A DNA stretch of 64,000 nucleotides. Origin: Erythrophleum ivorense. Taxonomy: Eukaryota; Streptophyta; Magnoliopsida; Fabales; Fabaceae. The stretch covers positions 1-64,000 of the forward strand of contig JAIUCV010000229.1 of assembly GCA_026724425.1 (NCBI GenBank), given 5' to 3'. The notes beneath the pieces were generated by a model, which ran no database searches, was not told the DNA's origin, and saw nothing but the letters and a program-made list of their open reading frames with translations. The position numbers and the translations under genes are program-made. Shown in pieces: positions 23,801 to 36,606 of this stretch; the stretch's first letter is position 1, and each line of letters opens with the position of its first letter.

Positions 23801-26800
23801 TCAAGACTTTGGTACAGTGACGTTTAGAATTTTAACATCTTGATATGGCTTGTCTGTCCTGTCTGTCTTTACTTTTTCTATAGCCTGTCATCAGAACCAG
23901 GGTTCCCAGATGTTAATCAACAATGCTCAAAAAGAATAAAATAGAAGTAATAGCTGAAAAAGAGATTTTAATCAGATGTGAAACTATAAAAGTGATTCCT
24001 GAAGACAAAATGTGTCTTGAGATGTTCTAAATGGTGGTGACAGCAAGCTGGACAACCAACTTACCTGTACGACATCCATTCCCTTTACAACTCTACCAAA
24101 TACAGTGTGCTTGTTGTCCAGCCAAGGAGTGGCCACTGTAGTGATAAAGAACTGAGAGCCATTAGTATTTGGGCCCGCATTTGCCATTGATACTGTGAAA
24201 GGCCTATCATGTCTTAAACTGCAGAGAAAAAAATGATTTGCTGTGAATTTCCTCATAAGGTATACCTTGCTAGGAAATTCTACTTATGTTGTTACACAGA
24301 CAAAAAATCATACACGTAATAATTAAACCTGATTATACACTGGAATGGTGATGGATTTTTGTGCATATATGCATATCTATACGGCCAGTTTCCAGCTAAA
24401 TTAGTGGTAATATAATCTAACCTACGCCTAAACGAAATGTTCACATCCAGAAAATACCAAAATAATGAGTCCTGTCAAGTTCATAATACATGTGATTGCA
24501 TGCAATATTTCTCTTGTACATTGAAAAAGAAAGAGGCATGATCATAGTGATGACCATACTAACAATATAAGATCAACTTGATTAAGGATTACTTTTATAA
24601 ACAACTAATTACCTTTTGTGAAATTCGTCCTCAAATTCCCTCCCCCAAATAGACTGCCCACCAGTGCCATCTCCTAAAGGATCACCTGTTTGTATCATGA
24701 AGCCTTTGATAACCCGGTGAAAAATAAGATTATCATAATAGCCATTCCGACAGTGAGTTGTGAAGTTTTCCACAGTTTTAGGACATTCCTCTGGGTATAA
24801 CTTCATATGAATGTCACCCATAGTAGTGTGCATAATCTGGCAAAAGAAATAAAATTTAAGACGTACTCATTATCCTTTTGGTAACAAGAGATAATCTTAT
24901 ATTAAATAAACAGACATACACAAAACCCTCCCCCCCCCCCCCCCCCCCGAAAAAGGGGAGGGGGGGTATGTTCGGGGTTTGAACTGTATAAAAGAATCAC
25001 ATACAATGTACCAAAAAATCCATCTCTAAAAGACGCAAAAAGTGGAAGGGCATTTAGGTCATCTCAAAACACAAATTTTAGAAAGTTAAATTAAATGACC
25101 TTGCATATATATATATATATATATATATTTTGGTTACATAAAAATGGTAATGTAGATGGGTCACTCCAACATTACCGATTAGGGTGCTTGTGACATGCTC
25201 AGGATCCCTTGTCCACCTCATGTCTACACTTGCCAATCCCACGGCACAATCAGCATGAGGTAGGGCCTACCAAGAGGCCACCAGAGGCCCATCCAATTGG
25301 ATGCCAATGCCAAGGGATCTCCGTGAGGAGGGATGCTCTTGACACCAGGGGAATTAGAACTCACACAGCATGGGTGACTGCAAAGATCCTACCAATTTTC
25401 TTTTGCTAGTCGAGTCAACTCATGTTGGCATTTATAGAGTTTTCAGAATCCAGAAGGCAATATACAGACACAGTTTACTTAATCTGGTGTAAGGTGCTCT
25501 ATAACTACTCAATTTGAATAGTCAAAAGGAAAATTTTGATATAAGATCTGGTAGAGAGAGCTATATAGGCACTTTATTTTCAATTCCATAACTTGAGTTG
25601 ATTATAAATGTATGTGCAGTTTTCAACAAATAATCAATACAACAGATATGCATAAAAACTGACACAAAGGGTTGTGAAACTAGCAGCACATGCAAAGCAA
25701 AAAAAAAAGGGGAAATGATATGTGATACAGTACATCAACAACGGATCTGCAAATAAAGTCTGAATTTTTAATCATTGCTAGCCCAAGAGTGAATGACAGC
25801 TTTTCAAATTTTAAAACAGCAATGTTCATTTCAAGCAGAAACATGTGCTTGACAATAGAAAAAAAAATGTGGGGGGAAACAACCCGACTCTGAATAATCA
25901 AAAAAAGGTTGCAATTTCCTCTCTTCATTGACAATTATGGCAAAATAAGAGACGTGTTTATCTTATGGTTTTGCAGGGGAAAAACTGTATTTAGACAAAT
26001 CAGGCATTTAAAAAGTAACAACCAATGTTTACCAGATAAAAGCAAGAGGATAGGTCCAATAATTTTGTTTGAATCTAAAATTTCCCTTTTCCTATCCTCC
26101 TCCAAAAAAAGACCCTAAAGTCCCCCCCTCTCCACCAAACATACACACACACACACACCCTTAATCCTTTAAATTTTGCAACCCCTCCCCCCTCTCATAG
26201 TTCTGGCATCATCCCTATTCACAAGCATATTTGCCGGAATTTTATAATGTACACATAAAGGACAAACATGACTAAATGCAAAAAAACAAGGCTCAAATTG
26301 CATCCTCTTCCATTGTATTTTTTTATATCAACCTTGCACCTCTTTTTGACGATGATGTAACAACAGTTGAAAATAGAAGTGACAACAAAATAGAAAGTTA
26401 CAATTAATACTTATTTGAGGGACGTTATTTTTAGAAGATGTTTATTTCTAGCATGAAACAAGAATTTTAAGTAAGTAAATTTATCCCTGAAATTTATTGC
26501 AGGTCACAATGACAGCCTACTTTAAACACTAACAAAGACAACTCACCACATTGTCTGGAAGTGATGTTGTAACTGCCTTTCCAATATCTGAAACTGCCAG
26601 AAGTTCATCAGGAGGAGGTTTTTCATTGAACACATCTCTTCCCTTAGTTGCATCTTCGGGCTCCTCTGGTTCTCTCCGACTGATAAGACCATGACAGACA
26701 CCAAAAGTCAAGGGAAAAAAAATGGAGATTGGGCTTTTGCAAGTCATACAGAAAACAGCATGCAGTTCAATGACATGGGAAACCACAATGTACTGAGGAA

Positions 26801-29800
26801 ACACTATCAGAAATAATCCCACATATGATACTACGTAATATCAAGACTATATAACTTCATACTTTGACTCTTACCTGAATAAATATATCCTGTGTTTTTT
26901 GAAAGCACAACACAAGAGAGTGGGATCCATCAAAGGCTCCTTGCTCTCATTGACATTTGCAGCTGTTGAAGGAATCTTTCTTACTTTTTTACTGCTTTGA
27001 TCCCCTTGATATAAAGCTATTCTTAAGAACCTATCATTATTCTCCACCTTTCCAAGTATTCGGGCAACTTTATTGGTGTGCAAATTTATTATCTATAAAC
27101 AGATAAAAGATATAAAACACAAAAGAGTACGAAGTATCAAATAGTTGTCTCATTGCACTAGTTGATATATGTATAGAATTGTATAACTAAGGAAATGATT
27201 GCAAAAATAGTTGTACAATTTGTTGCATTAACCAAGCAAGCAAGAGTAGTAACTAACTTTTATGCCAAGCAAGGTTGCATATATAAGAAAGTTAGAACTT
27301 TCATCAAAAACTGCATTTGGATGTGGAGCACTTTCTGTCTTCTCTATTTCCTTCTCAACAGCCATTCTTCGGCCAAAATCAATAGCTTCAAGCCGATATA
27401 AGGGAGTGTCACTTCTTTGGAGATCTTGAGCAACCTATTAACAAAGTCGTTCAATAACCAACAATTTCCAAAAGCAAATATATTCAGGGCAAATTTCCAG
27501 TAAAGTATTACCTCCAGTGATTCGTCATAAACTCGCCTTAGCTTACCTGTTCTGAACCAAAACAAACGTATCCTGCGATCAGGTGATGTCATGGAAAATT
27601 GCTTACCATCTGGACTGACCTAAAAGATGATGCCTCACTGTTAATATATGGCTTCTTTTCAACTGAGATAAGCATCCAAGTCAAACAACTGGTATATCTT
27701 GCATTTAGCTATCATATAAATAACCTATCTCGATGTTGAGTTGCCAACTATAAGTTTGGATATATGTCTAGACAGGTACCTCAATAGTTGAAACAGAAGT
27801 CTTGCATTTCACAATTTCAAAGAGATTGGTATCACTTTTCAGTTTAAAATTCACCCTACAAAGCACCAAAGAAACATGGATCATAGTATATTCATGACAA
27901 CAAAAAATTTCAAGTGTTGAAAACACACTGTATGTCGCAAATAAGAATTTCTAGATTGCAATCCTATGCAAATTTTTTTTCACGTGAATAAAAAATTTCC
28001 AACTACGGCCCCCAAGAGTAACAACCACACATTGAATGTGAGTAGGAAATTGCAATATCACATACTTGTTCTCTGGGAATTGAAGTGTAGTAGGATTCCA
28101 GTATTCAATTAACCCCTTTGTATCTGCCGAAATCACAGAATCATATACTGGATTGTACTTCATGACTTTAATAGGACTCAAATGCAGCTGAACCAAGGAA
28201 AAATGAATCACTCAATTTCATCACTGATTTGCGAAAAATATCACATAGAAAATAGAAAGATAATGCATTTTGAATTGTCAGTCAAATTCAACTTAGTCTA
28301 GAATTGGCACCTCTTTGGAGATGATAGGTTCATTTGAACCAGCTCGTGCATCATATATGTGCACAAAAGATGAGTTTCTATCACTAATGGCAAGCCTAGC
28401 TTTGACATCTCCTTGTTTGTAAACCCATTCAACAGCACCAGGGATGTATCGCAGATGAATCATGACCATCATGTCAAAGTTGACTACATCATATATTTTC
28501 ACAGAGTGATCATTTGATATTGTACAGCAAAGCAGACCATCAACACTAACCTGCATGGCTGAAACAAGTCATTGTTGATGACAAACATATTTTGATATCG
28601 TAAATACAGAATTCAAGGGGGAAACATCTATCTCAGCAGAAGTGAAGAAGTGATTAATATCATCAACATGCTTAAATATACAAAAGCCAATGCAGGGAAT
28701 TAAAAAGCATGATGAATGTTTCTCAACCTTCTAAAAGACAAATCCAATATTAGCTATTTCCAGTAAGATATATAGCATAATGGGCACAGATTAGGCTACA
28801 TGTTTCCATGCCTGTGTCTGCTAGATCTGCAATATTCATGATAATTCAATTTTTTACCCATGCTTAACATGGTTATCTTGATGCAGCCATAGACTTTGCA
28901 CCTTTATTGGGACCTGGCGGACCCCAAGTTGAGATAGAATAATACAGGACTGATATGAAATATTGAACACATTTATAAATCCTTTTGTTTTTCCACGCAT
29001 GAGTGAACAACATTGTACAACTTAGCAGCAGAAAATCCATGACATGTGTAATACATATAATTCATATCACTCGTACACTTTCAAAGACAAGCATATCTAA
29101 CCATATAAATAAAAACCTCCCATCAATCAGCATTGAGGCAAGGATCAGTTAGAAATTATTTCATATCAACAAGGGTTATACCAGGCTGATAAACTTACAG
29201 CTAGACCTTCAATTGGACCAAGATGGGATCTGAAGTGTTTTGCAAACTCAACACCAATAGGCCTTTTCTTCCAAAACTTCAAATGCCCTGTTGACAAAAA
29301 GGAAGTCACCCACAAAGATATAAGCCAAGGTGTTATTACAAAGATTCAATTGGTCTTTTATTGTTGAAAATGATACAAGTGTTGTCAAGTTAAAAAAGCC
29401 AATGTCACACACCTGCAGTCGATGGAGCTCAACTTTCTGGTATTATTTATGTGAAGGAATTACAGCTATAACTCCTTAACAGAGAAAGGAGTAGGCTAAA
29501 TCAGAATTACAGAGCTCAAAACACAGGAGAAAATTCAGAGAAGAAGAAAAAAAAAACATCCTGACTTTCGAGAGGTCAGGTCCTCTCCCACAAAACCAGA
29601 GAATTCTTCAATAACCTCCTCCTAGGCTCTCCTACCCGATATCAACATCCCCATTCATCCTCACTCATCCCACCCACAACATGACAAAGTTAGTTAGAGA
29701 CCCAAACAATAAATTCCCCTTTTACCCTCTAATTTGCCGCTCATTCAATTATTTTTTTGTTTTTGGTTCCTCCTCACATAAACATTTCCCCACCTATTAC

Positions 29801-32800
29801 TCTGCTTTTGTTGGGCTGCTTTGGGCCTCCTCTCATACACCTTACAGGTAGTGGGCTCATCATTTCCCTCCCCCATCAAGATTCACCTTGTCCTTAAGGT
29901 GAAAAGTGGGAAATTGTTCTTTGATCACCACCACATCTTCCCCTCACAATCTGGAAGTCCCAACCATTTGATGAGAACCTGTCGCTGTCCATTAGTCAAC
30001 ACTCTGACTCTTTGTAATAATTCAGGCTACACCTGCAATTCCATCTCCTCAGAGAGTGACACAGGAATGGGTTACATTGAGACAGAGAGTGGAATTTTTT
30101 TTTTTTTAGTTGAGAAACATGGAAAATTCGGTGTATGCATGCTGTATTAAGGAGATCCAGCTTATAGGCCACTTTTTCCAACCTCTCCGACACCTTGTAA
30201 GGACCATAAAATCTGGGAGACAGCTTCTCGTTTGGTTTCTTAGCTAATGTTCGCAATTTATAAGGCTTGATCCAAAGGTAAACCATATCTCCAACATTAA
30301 ACTCTACCTCTCCACGCTTTTTATCAACTTGTTCCTTCATTTTCAATTGTGCTATCTCAAGATTTTTTTTTTCCCCAATTCAGTTAAAATTAAATTCCTT
30401 TCCTTCAACTACTCATTCACCTCTTCCCCTCTAGATAAATCCTTTTGCCATTTGAACAATATTGGATGATCTCTCCCATAAAGAGCTTTAAAAAGGAGTC
30501 ATTCCCATAGACCTATTAAATATGGTATTAAACCAATACTCAGCCCATGGAAGCATCTTAACCCATTTCATACTTATATCCTGTTAACAACAACCATAAC
30601 AATATTGAATCTGCTAGCCTTTGGAATTCCAACCACAAAATCCATACTTATATCCTCCCATACCTGTTGGGAAATAAGTAGGGGCTATAATAATCCATAC
30701 TCAATGCTTCATATTTATTCCATTGGCAAACCTCATGTCTTCCCACATAATCTTGTATATCTCTTTTCATCCCCTCCTAGTACACTACTTTAGTTAAATG
30801 CCTATAAGTTTGCAAATAACTCAAATGTCCTCCCATGGGTGAATTATGATACTCCTTTATCATCCCTAAAGTTTTAGGTGATCTTCAATGTAGTACAAGT
30901 TTGTTGCTATACATCAAACATCCTCTACTAATGACCACTAGGTGATCCCACTCCCATGAGAATTTGTTCTCTAATCTCCCTTAGCTTGTCATCCTTGTTC
31001 ACTTGTGTTTTAAACCCCTCCAGCCCCTCATTGCCATATTGAAAAAGCCATCATTTCCATGATATTGTCCTGCCTAGATAATGCATCTACCACCCTATTT
31101 TCAGTCCCTAGTTTGTAGTGTATTCCAAACTTATACATCAACCTGGAAACCCATTTCTTCTGATCAAGATCTATCACACATTGCCCCAACAAAAATTTAA
31201 GAGCCTTTTGGTCAATCCTTATCACAAATGGCTGTCCTGACAGATAGTGTTGCCACTTTTTCATGGCTAGCACTATGGTGATAAGCTCATGTTCATACGC
31301 TAAGCCTTGTCTTGCTTTCTCTGATATTTGTTGGCTAAAGTAAGCAATAAGCCTCTTTTTTTCCATGAGGACAGCACCCACTTCCCTTCTTGAAGCATCA
31401 ACTTCTATCTCAAACGGAATGGTGAAATCAGGCATAGCTAAAACTACTATAGTAACCATCGCTGTTTTGAGATGTTCGAAAGCCTTTTGGGCCTTTTTTC
31501 CCTAATGAAACAAATCTTTCTTCAGTAAATCAATGAGGGGTGCAAAAATTTTTCCATAATCTTTGACAAACTTTCTATAATAGACTGTCAATCCCAAAAA
31601 ATCCCATCAAAGCCCTCAGATTCTTGGGAACAGGCCAATTCACCATAGCTTCTATTTTGGTTGGGTCAATTTGCACCCCTTTCTTAGAGATAATATACCC
31701 TAAATACTTTATTTTCTTCTGCCAAAAGACACACTTTTTCGGGTTAGCAATCAGCTGGTGTTGCTGTAATAATCCCAAAGCCACTCGTAGATGTTCCATA
31801 TGTGAATCCTTGTCCTTGCTATATATCAAGATGTCATCAAAGAAAGCCAAGATGAAATTCCTCAAATACTCCTTGAATATGTCGTTCATCAAAGATTAAA
31901 AAGTGGAAGGTGTATTTGGTTAGCCCAAAAGATATCAACAAGAATTCATAATGGCCATCATGGGTTCTAAAAGCTGTTTTAGGCTCATCTCTTGGTTTAA
32001 TCCTTATTTGATGGTATCTCGATTTCAAATCAAGCTTACTGAATAGTGTAGCTCCTTCCAACTTATCTAGTAACTCATCTATGGCTAGGATGGGGTATTT
32101 ATCAAGGACTATTATCTTTTTTAAAGCTCGGTAATCCACACAAAATCTTCAACTTCCATCCTTTTTCTTCACTGGTAGCACTGGACTAGAATAAGGTCAG
32201 GTACTAGGCTGTGTTATCCCTTCTTGCAACATTTCCTTAAGGGTGTGTTTGAATGGGGGTTTTTGGAAGGGAGGGGAGGGGAGGGGATGGGAGGCAAATT
32301 TCCCTCCCCTCCAAATTGGGGAGTTTTGGAGGGGAGGGGAATTTTTTAAGTTATAATTTACTTTATTGCCCCTTAATTTTTGATATATTAATATTTAATA
32401 AAAATTAAGATAATTTTTTTCATCAGAAATTAAAAATAAAAAAGATTAGAATTCATAATTTTTTTTGAAAAATATTGATATAAATAACTTTTTTATAAGA
32501 AAAAATAATATATAAGGGTAAATTTGTCCAAATATAATGACCTCCCCTTCCAACCAAACAGAACTCATTAAACCGCCTCCCCTCCATTGAACCAAACAGA
32601 GCCTAACTAATTTCTCAATTTTTGTACGATGGGAATGATCATCTCACATTAGGGGCCTGTTCGTTTGGTTTAATCATGATGACATGGTCTTTTGACCTAT
32701 GAGAAGATAAAAAGCCACCCTTGCTTCACACACATCAGCAAATTTCCTAAGGAGGTTCTGCACTTCTTCCTCAATTACTTGCTTTCCAACTTCTTATTCT

Positions 32801-35800
32801 AAGGTCATGGCACCAAATTCCAACAACACCCTTCCTCTTTGACTTTAATTGACTTTGAGATTGCCTTAAGAGAGACGAGGGATATAGTCAACAATGGGTC
32901 TCCCCTAAGGCACACCCACCTTATATCAACTTTATAACTTTCATATAAAATTGCCTCCAATTTACCCTTAATTCCCTAAGAGACTCTAGCCAAGCAACAC
33001 CAAGCACCAAATCCAAATTGCTCAAGCTAAAGGGATAAAAGGTTTGGGTAATTGTCAGTCCTTGCAACTCCAATTTTACATCCCTGCATTCACCTTGCAT
33101 GTACAACTTTCGGCTATCTCCCAAAGCAATAGAATACTTCTTAATCCCTTGCATTTGGATGCCCAACTTTTCTATCGATTTGGTGCAAATAAAATTGTTA
33201 GTGGCTCCACTATCAATCAACACCAAAGCATCTTCATCAAAGGCCCTCCCTACCAGCTTCAATGTCTTATAACCCGTAATTCCCACCACTAATGTTATGA
33301 ACAGCTCCATTGCTACTTCCTCACTCTCTTGTTCTTTTGTTGATGTAATTTCAATAGGCTTCTCTTCCTCTTCATTTAGAATTATCAATTGACATTGTTT
33401 ATTGTTACATTTGTCATTTGGGCCAAATTTTTCATCACACTTAAAACAAAGGCCCAACTCCCTTCTCCTATTTATCTCAGTCTCAGACAAATTTTTTTTC
33501 CTGTTGTTGCTACTACCATTGTTGCTTGTGGTGGTAGTTATGGGTATAGTAACTTTGTTGCTAGTTACTTTGGTGTCTTCACCTCCTTTACTCTCCCGGT
33601 TCTTACTCAACCATCCACTCCCTAAACTCTTAAGTATTTCCACTATACCAGTGTACTTAGCAAAATTGGGTTTATACTCACTCCATCTAGTTCCCATAGT
33701 AGTCTTCAACCCTTTTGACTTCCTCTTTTCTTTGGCCTTTTGCAATACCAAGTTCCTTCCCTCCACTTGATAGGCATAGTCCATGAGCTGCTTTAAGGAT
33801 TTTGGTTGCATTAACCTCACCTATTAATCCATTCTTAAAGGCTCTTATAAGCACTTCCTCAGGCACATCTTCTAAGGGAGAAAAGAGTAATTCAAACCTC
33901 TCTCTAAGATCCTCCATTGTTGTCGCTTGTTTCAAGCCTATTAAATGCCCATAGCTATCTCCCAATTGATGGCAATGAAATCTATCCATCACCTTTTTAT
34001 TGAACTCTCTCAAAGTTCAGATAGGAGATCTCATTTCCAGCCATTGGAACCAATTCAATGCTCTTCCCTCCATACTCACAACCACAACTTCCATTTTCTC
34101 ATCCTCTATTATCCCATTCACAGTAAAATAATGATCAACCTTAAATAATCACTCAATGAGGTCCTCCCTTGAAAAGGAAGGAAGCTCTAATCATCAATGT
34201 CTACCAGGGTCCTTATTTGCTATACGTTACTTCAACTCCTGGGTTAGTCTGCAATGTCACCATCGGCATATTCTGTGCATGTTCGTCCTTGGGTTGGCTT
34301 CCAATGCCACTGTTGATACATTCTATGCTGCATTTACTCTTGAGTTGGCACTTCTAGCCCCTGTTGGTGCATTATGGGTTTGTTCCACCACATTCAAGCT
34401 TGTATCTAAGGGTCAAAGTAGCTCAAAAATCACCCACTTGTTTCGTTAACTCCATCAACGCTAGTTTCACCGAGGTATGCTCATCCTTCATCTCTCCTCG
34501 ACTCCTTTGTAATTCTCCCACATTCTTCTTTATTGATTCTACTCACCCTTCCATCCGTGTACCAACCATACCCCGTCACTAACTCTGATACCAAAAGTGA
34601 TGGAGCTCAACTTTCTAGTATTATTTATGTAAAGGAATTATTGCTCTAACTCCTTAACAGATAAAGGAGTAGGCTGAATCAGAATTACAGCGCTCAAAAC
34701 ATAGGAGAAAATTCAGAGAAGAAGAAAAAACCATCTTGACTTTTGAGAGGTCTGGTCCTCTCCCACAAAACCAGAGAATTCTTCAATAACCTCCTCCTAG
34801 GCTCTCCTACGTGATATCAATATCCCCATTTAGCCTCTCACTCATCCCACCCACAAAATGACACAGTTAGTTAGAGACCCAAACAATAAATTCCCTTTTT
34901 AGCCCCTCATTTGCTAGCTCACTCAATTATCTTTTTGTTTTTGGTTCCTCCTCAAGTAAACATTTCTCCACCTATTACTCTACTTTTATTGGACTACTCT
35001 GGGCCTCCTCTCATACACTCTACAGGTAGTGGCCTCATCATACTTCAAATAACATCAATATGTTACAAAGCAGGAAGAAAAATTACAGATAAAGAATAAT
35101 ATATTCAAGAGATACTTAGATCAAATATTAAATGTTGAAGTTGATAGGATTGATCAATAAAACAACGAAATTTGTTGTATAAAGTTCTTTTTAGCCCTCC
35201 TCCCCCCCCCCCCCCCCAACCAAAACACACACACACACACACACACACACAGAATTTGATGATGATAGAGATGCCACCGAGGATATGTTTACCATCAATA
35301 CTTCCAGTTATGAAAAATTCTGCAGCTGAAACAGCAACATGTGTAACCACATCACGATGCATATAACTTTTCTCATACCTGAAGAAAGGGGGAAAAGCAA
35401 CGATAAAAAACTCCTGATTTCAAAACTTCCTATACATCTACCAAGATTTCTTACTGGCGAAAAAGAATAAAGTACTTTAGAGCAATTCTACTCAACATAT
35501 TGGGCATAGAAAATTCCAGAGTCAAAAAGAGGAGGTTTCTTCCTGGTTAATGTTTGGTGCATTTAAAATTTAAATACAGTGAAATGGCTGAATTTAGTAC
35601 TCACTAATCAGTGATTCATCCTTCACATCTCTGTGGACAGGCTATTATTCATATCTTCTTTATCAGTTTCAAATCATGGGTGTTTTGAGGAAGTTCCTTT
35701 GTCTATTATGCAAAGGGGGTTTGCTTAGTTGAGCAGATGTTCTTTCTTCGAAGTGTCATTTTCTTTAATAGAAGAATTTCTAATCTCCAATCTTTGTACT

Positions 35801-36606
35801 TCTTTCCTATCTTGGTGAAATCTTCTACCATTTAAAAAAAAAAAAAAGGAACGAAAAGGGAATGAAAATACAAAATTTTTAATTCAGTTGCTTGGCACAA
35901 AACTTCATGCAAAAAGTTTAGTGAGATTGTAAGTAGGTAGCGTTCAGGGAGCAATGCTCCCAGTCTCGATGAAATAATGAAAGAATAAATTTCACTTTAT
36001 TCATAATCGTCTTCATTCCCGAAACATAAACGGTCTGGAAATATTGAAATTATGACTACCTTAGCGGTCACAGGCGAACGAAATGTTTCATTGAAAACAC
36101 TTGAATTGGCTTTTCAGTGAAGATAGCACAGTCTTAATGAAGACTGGTTGTGCTAAAGCAAGACATTAAGTAAACAGATTGAACGAGCATACCAGGAAAA
36201 GAAACCGCTTTTCATCGCCCCAAAAAGATTATAAAACAAAAAGTGAAGAATGAAAAATATCCAAATTTGTATAAGCACTAGCCTTCAACCTCAAAACCAC
36301 CAACATCTTGATTCAACAGTTTCACTATAAATGTTCTTTTGCATAGTTATTGGTATCTTTCCTGATTTAAAGACAAAAAGAACTAAACCTTAAACCCTAA
36401 ACTGTTATCTCAAGACATGGATATACGAAAGAGGTTAGAACAATAACTTACATATTTGCGGAAGGTAAAGCGTCGAGGTAGGCCTGCTCGAACTGGAGGG
36501 GTCGTTTGGGTCGAGAGCGAGCGGCTGGCCCCGGTCCGATTATGGCCTCCTCCTCACTCTCCTGAATCGCCGACCTTGCATCGCCGCCATTCTGAATTTC
36601 TTCCAT
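23801..36606 (-). CDS. CYP71: WD40-repeat cyclophilin, CYP71 type (peptidyl-prolyl isomerase, PPWD1 family)
   Basis: Thirteen exons join to 621 codons plus stop: 36452-36606, 35293-35378, 29199-29287, 28311-28550, 28066-28187, 27780-27855, 27512-27619, 27258-27434, 26875-27092, 26547-26679, 24613-24836, 24065-24218, 23801-23884. All borders are GT/AG. The N-terminal half has WD40 blades (HRDVVTHVAVS, VDGLLCCTISNDHSVKIYD, SPDGKQF). Residues 469-621 are a cyclophilin domain that keeps catalytic Arg509 (FHRVIKGFMIQTGDP), Gln517 and the Trp of TPWLDNKH (575). The Arabidopsis protein is nuclear, binds histone H3 and is needed for chromatin repression of developmental genes. The start ATG at 36606 (MEEIQ) was chosen because the frame upstream has no other ATG. 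Intron 2 (29288-35292) is stretched by a gypsy element. The protein looks intact. Confidence 0.96.
24930..24967. repeat. C19 tract followed by G-rich tract in CYP71 intron 10
   Basis: Nineteen C residues (24930-24948), then GAAAAA, then a run of four G, an A and seven G. On one strand this can fold back on itself as C:G pairs. It lies between CYP71 exons 10 and 11. Confidence 0.8.
25128..25438 (-). mobile_element. candidate tRNA-derived SINE in CYP71 intron 10
   Basis: The minus strand reads like a Pol III SINE. An A-box-like segment (TAGC...ATTGGTAGG, 25388-25408) comes first. A B-box-like GTTCTAATTCC (25350-25360) follows after about the right distance, continuing CCCTGGTGTCAAG in the style of tRNA-related plant SINEs. 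A GC-rich body then ends in a TA tract (about 25107-25130) as 3' tail. It stands out in base composition from the AT-rich intron. No target duplication was found, and the family is not assigned. Confidence 0.5.
29420..29862 (-). repeat. 3' LTR of gypsy 1
   Basis: A 443-bp copy ending CATCA on the plus strand. The first base is C where the partner has T (cgatgg against tgatgg). The purine tract GGGGGAGGGAAA (minus strand, 29863-29874) adjoins it. Confidence 0.9.
29875..32240 (-). pseudogene. gypsy 1 RT, RNase H, integrase remnant and chromodomain, broken
   Basis: RT pieces at 31837-32139 (FSKLDLKSRYHQIRI) and 31575-31892 (active site FFDDILIYSKD). RNase H is at 31028-31459 (VDASRREVGAVL). The integrase part is short: near 30585 the frame goes from VWEDISMDFVVGIPK...MVVVNR straight to KWVKMLPWAEYWFN, so nearly the whole catalytic core is missing. 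The C-terminal part (29996-30346, VGDMVYLWIKPYKL) runs towards a decayed chromodomain (QVLIKWLGLP). Chromodomains guide integration to marked chromatin in this lineage. Confidence 0.85.
32241..32603. mobile_element. PIF/Harbinger-like MITE nested in gypsy 1
   Basis: A 363-bp insertion beginning 'gggtgtgtttgaatggggg' and ending in the inverse of 'ggctctgtttggttcaatgg'. It is flanked by 'taa' on both sides (32238-32240 and 32604-32606), the three-base target typical of Harbinger/Tourist elements. GGGGAGG-rich ends surround an AT-rich core. It interrupts the gypsy between protease and RT, so it arrived later. Confidence 0.7.
32921..34120 (-). pseudogene. gypsy 1 gag and protease, broken
   Basis: Gag is split into overlapping frames at 33687-34013 and 32921-33820. 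Landmarks are GDSYGHLIGLKQ, LMQPKSLKQLMDYAYQVEGRN and a knuckle-like LCFKCDEKFGPNDKC. A retropepsin follows with an intact LIDSGATNNFI motif (about 33190-33225). A frameshift joins the two gag pieces near 33800, so no whole polyprotein can be made. Confidence 0.85.
34598..35040 (-). repeat. 5' LTR of gypsy 1
   Basis: 443 bp, TGATG...CATCA, the same length as the 3' LTR and clearly similar throughout. The primer site TGGTATCAGAGT (34582-34593, minus strand) lies next to it and matches initiator tRNA-Met. Confidence 0.9.
35202..35251. repeat. C16 tract and (CA)n microsatellite in CYP71 intron 2
   Basis: Sixteen C residues (35202-35217), then about thirteen CA units. It lies about 40 bp 3' of CYP71 exon 2 in gene direction, just inside the intron, and separates that exon from the gypsy LTR. 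Confidence 0.85.

Larger units (their letters stand above)
29420..35040 (-). mobile_element. Ty3/gypsy chromovirus in intron 2 of CYP71
   Basis: A 5621-bp element with two 443-bp LTRs. The order on the minus strand is gag, protease, RT, RNase H, integrase remnant, chromodomain, the gypsy arrangement. It has the same direction as CYP71, so it is transcribed as part of the pre-mRNA. The flanking 5-mers (gcagt and tactt) do not match, so the target duplication is lost or the ends have shifted. Most of the integrase core is deleted. A MITE sits inside it. It is related to the element in HDA9 (shared gag blocks such as QPKS.KQLMDY..QVEGRN). Confidence 0.93.

Noticed and set aside
29821..30150. 109-codon plus-strand frame
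   Set aside because: Antisense shadow of the gypsy 1 LTR, purine tract and chromodomain region.
33402..33770. 122-codon plus-strand frame
   Set aside because: Antisense of the gypsy 1 gag; Leu-rich because of the Asn/Ser-rich region on the other strand.
35105..35362. Minus-strand frame with poly-Val/Gly tail
   Set aside because: It is CYP71 exon 2 read on into the CA and C tracts of intron 2.
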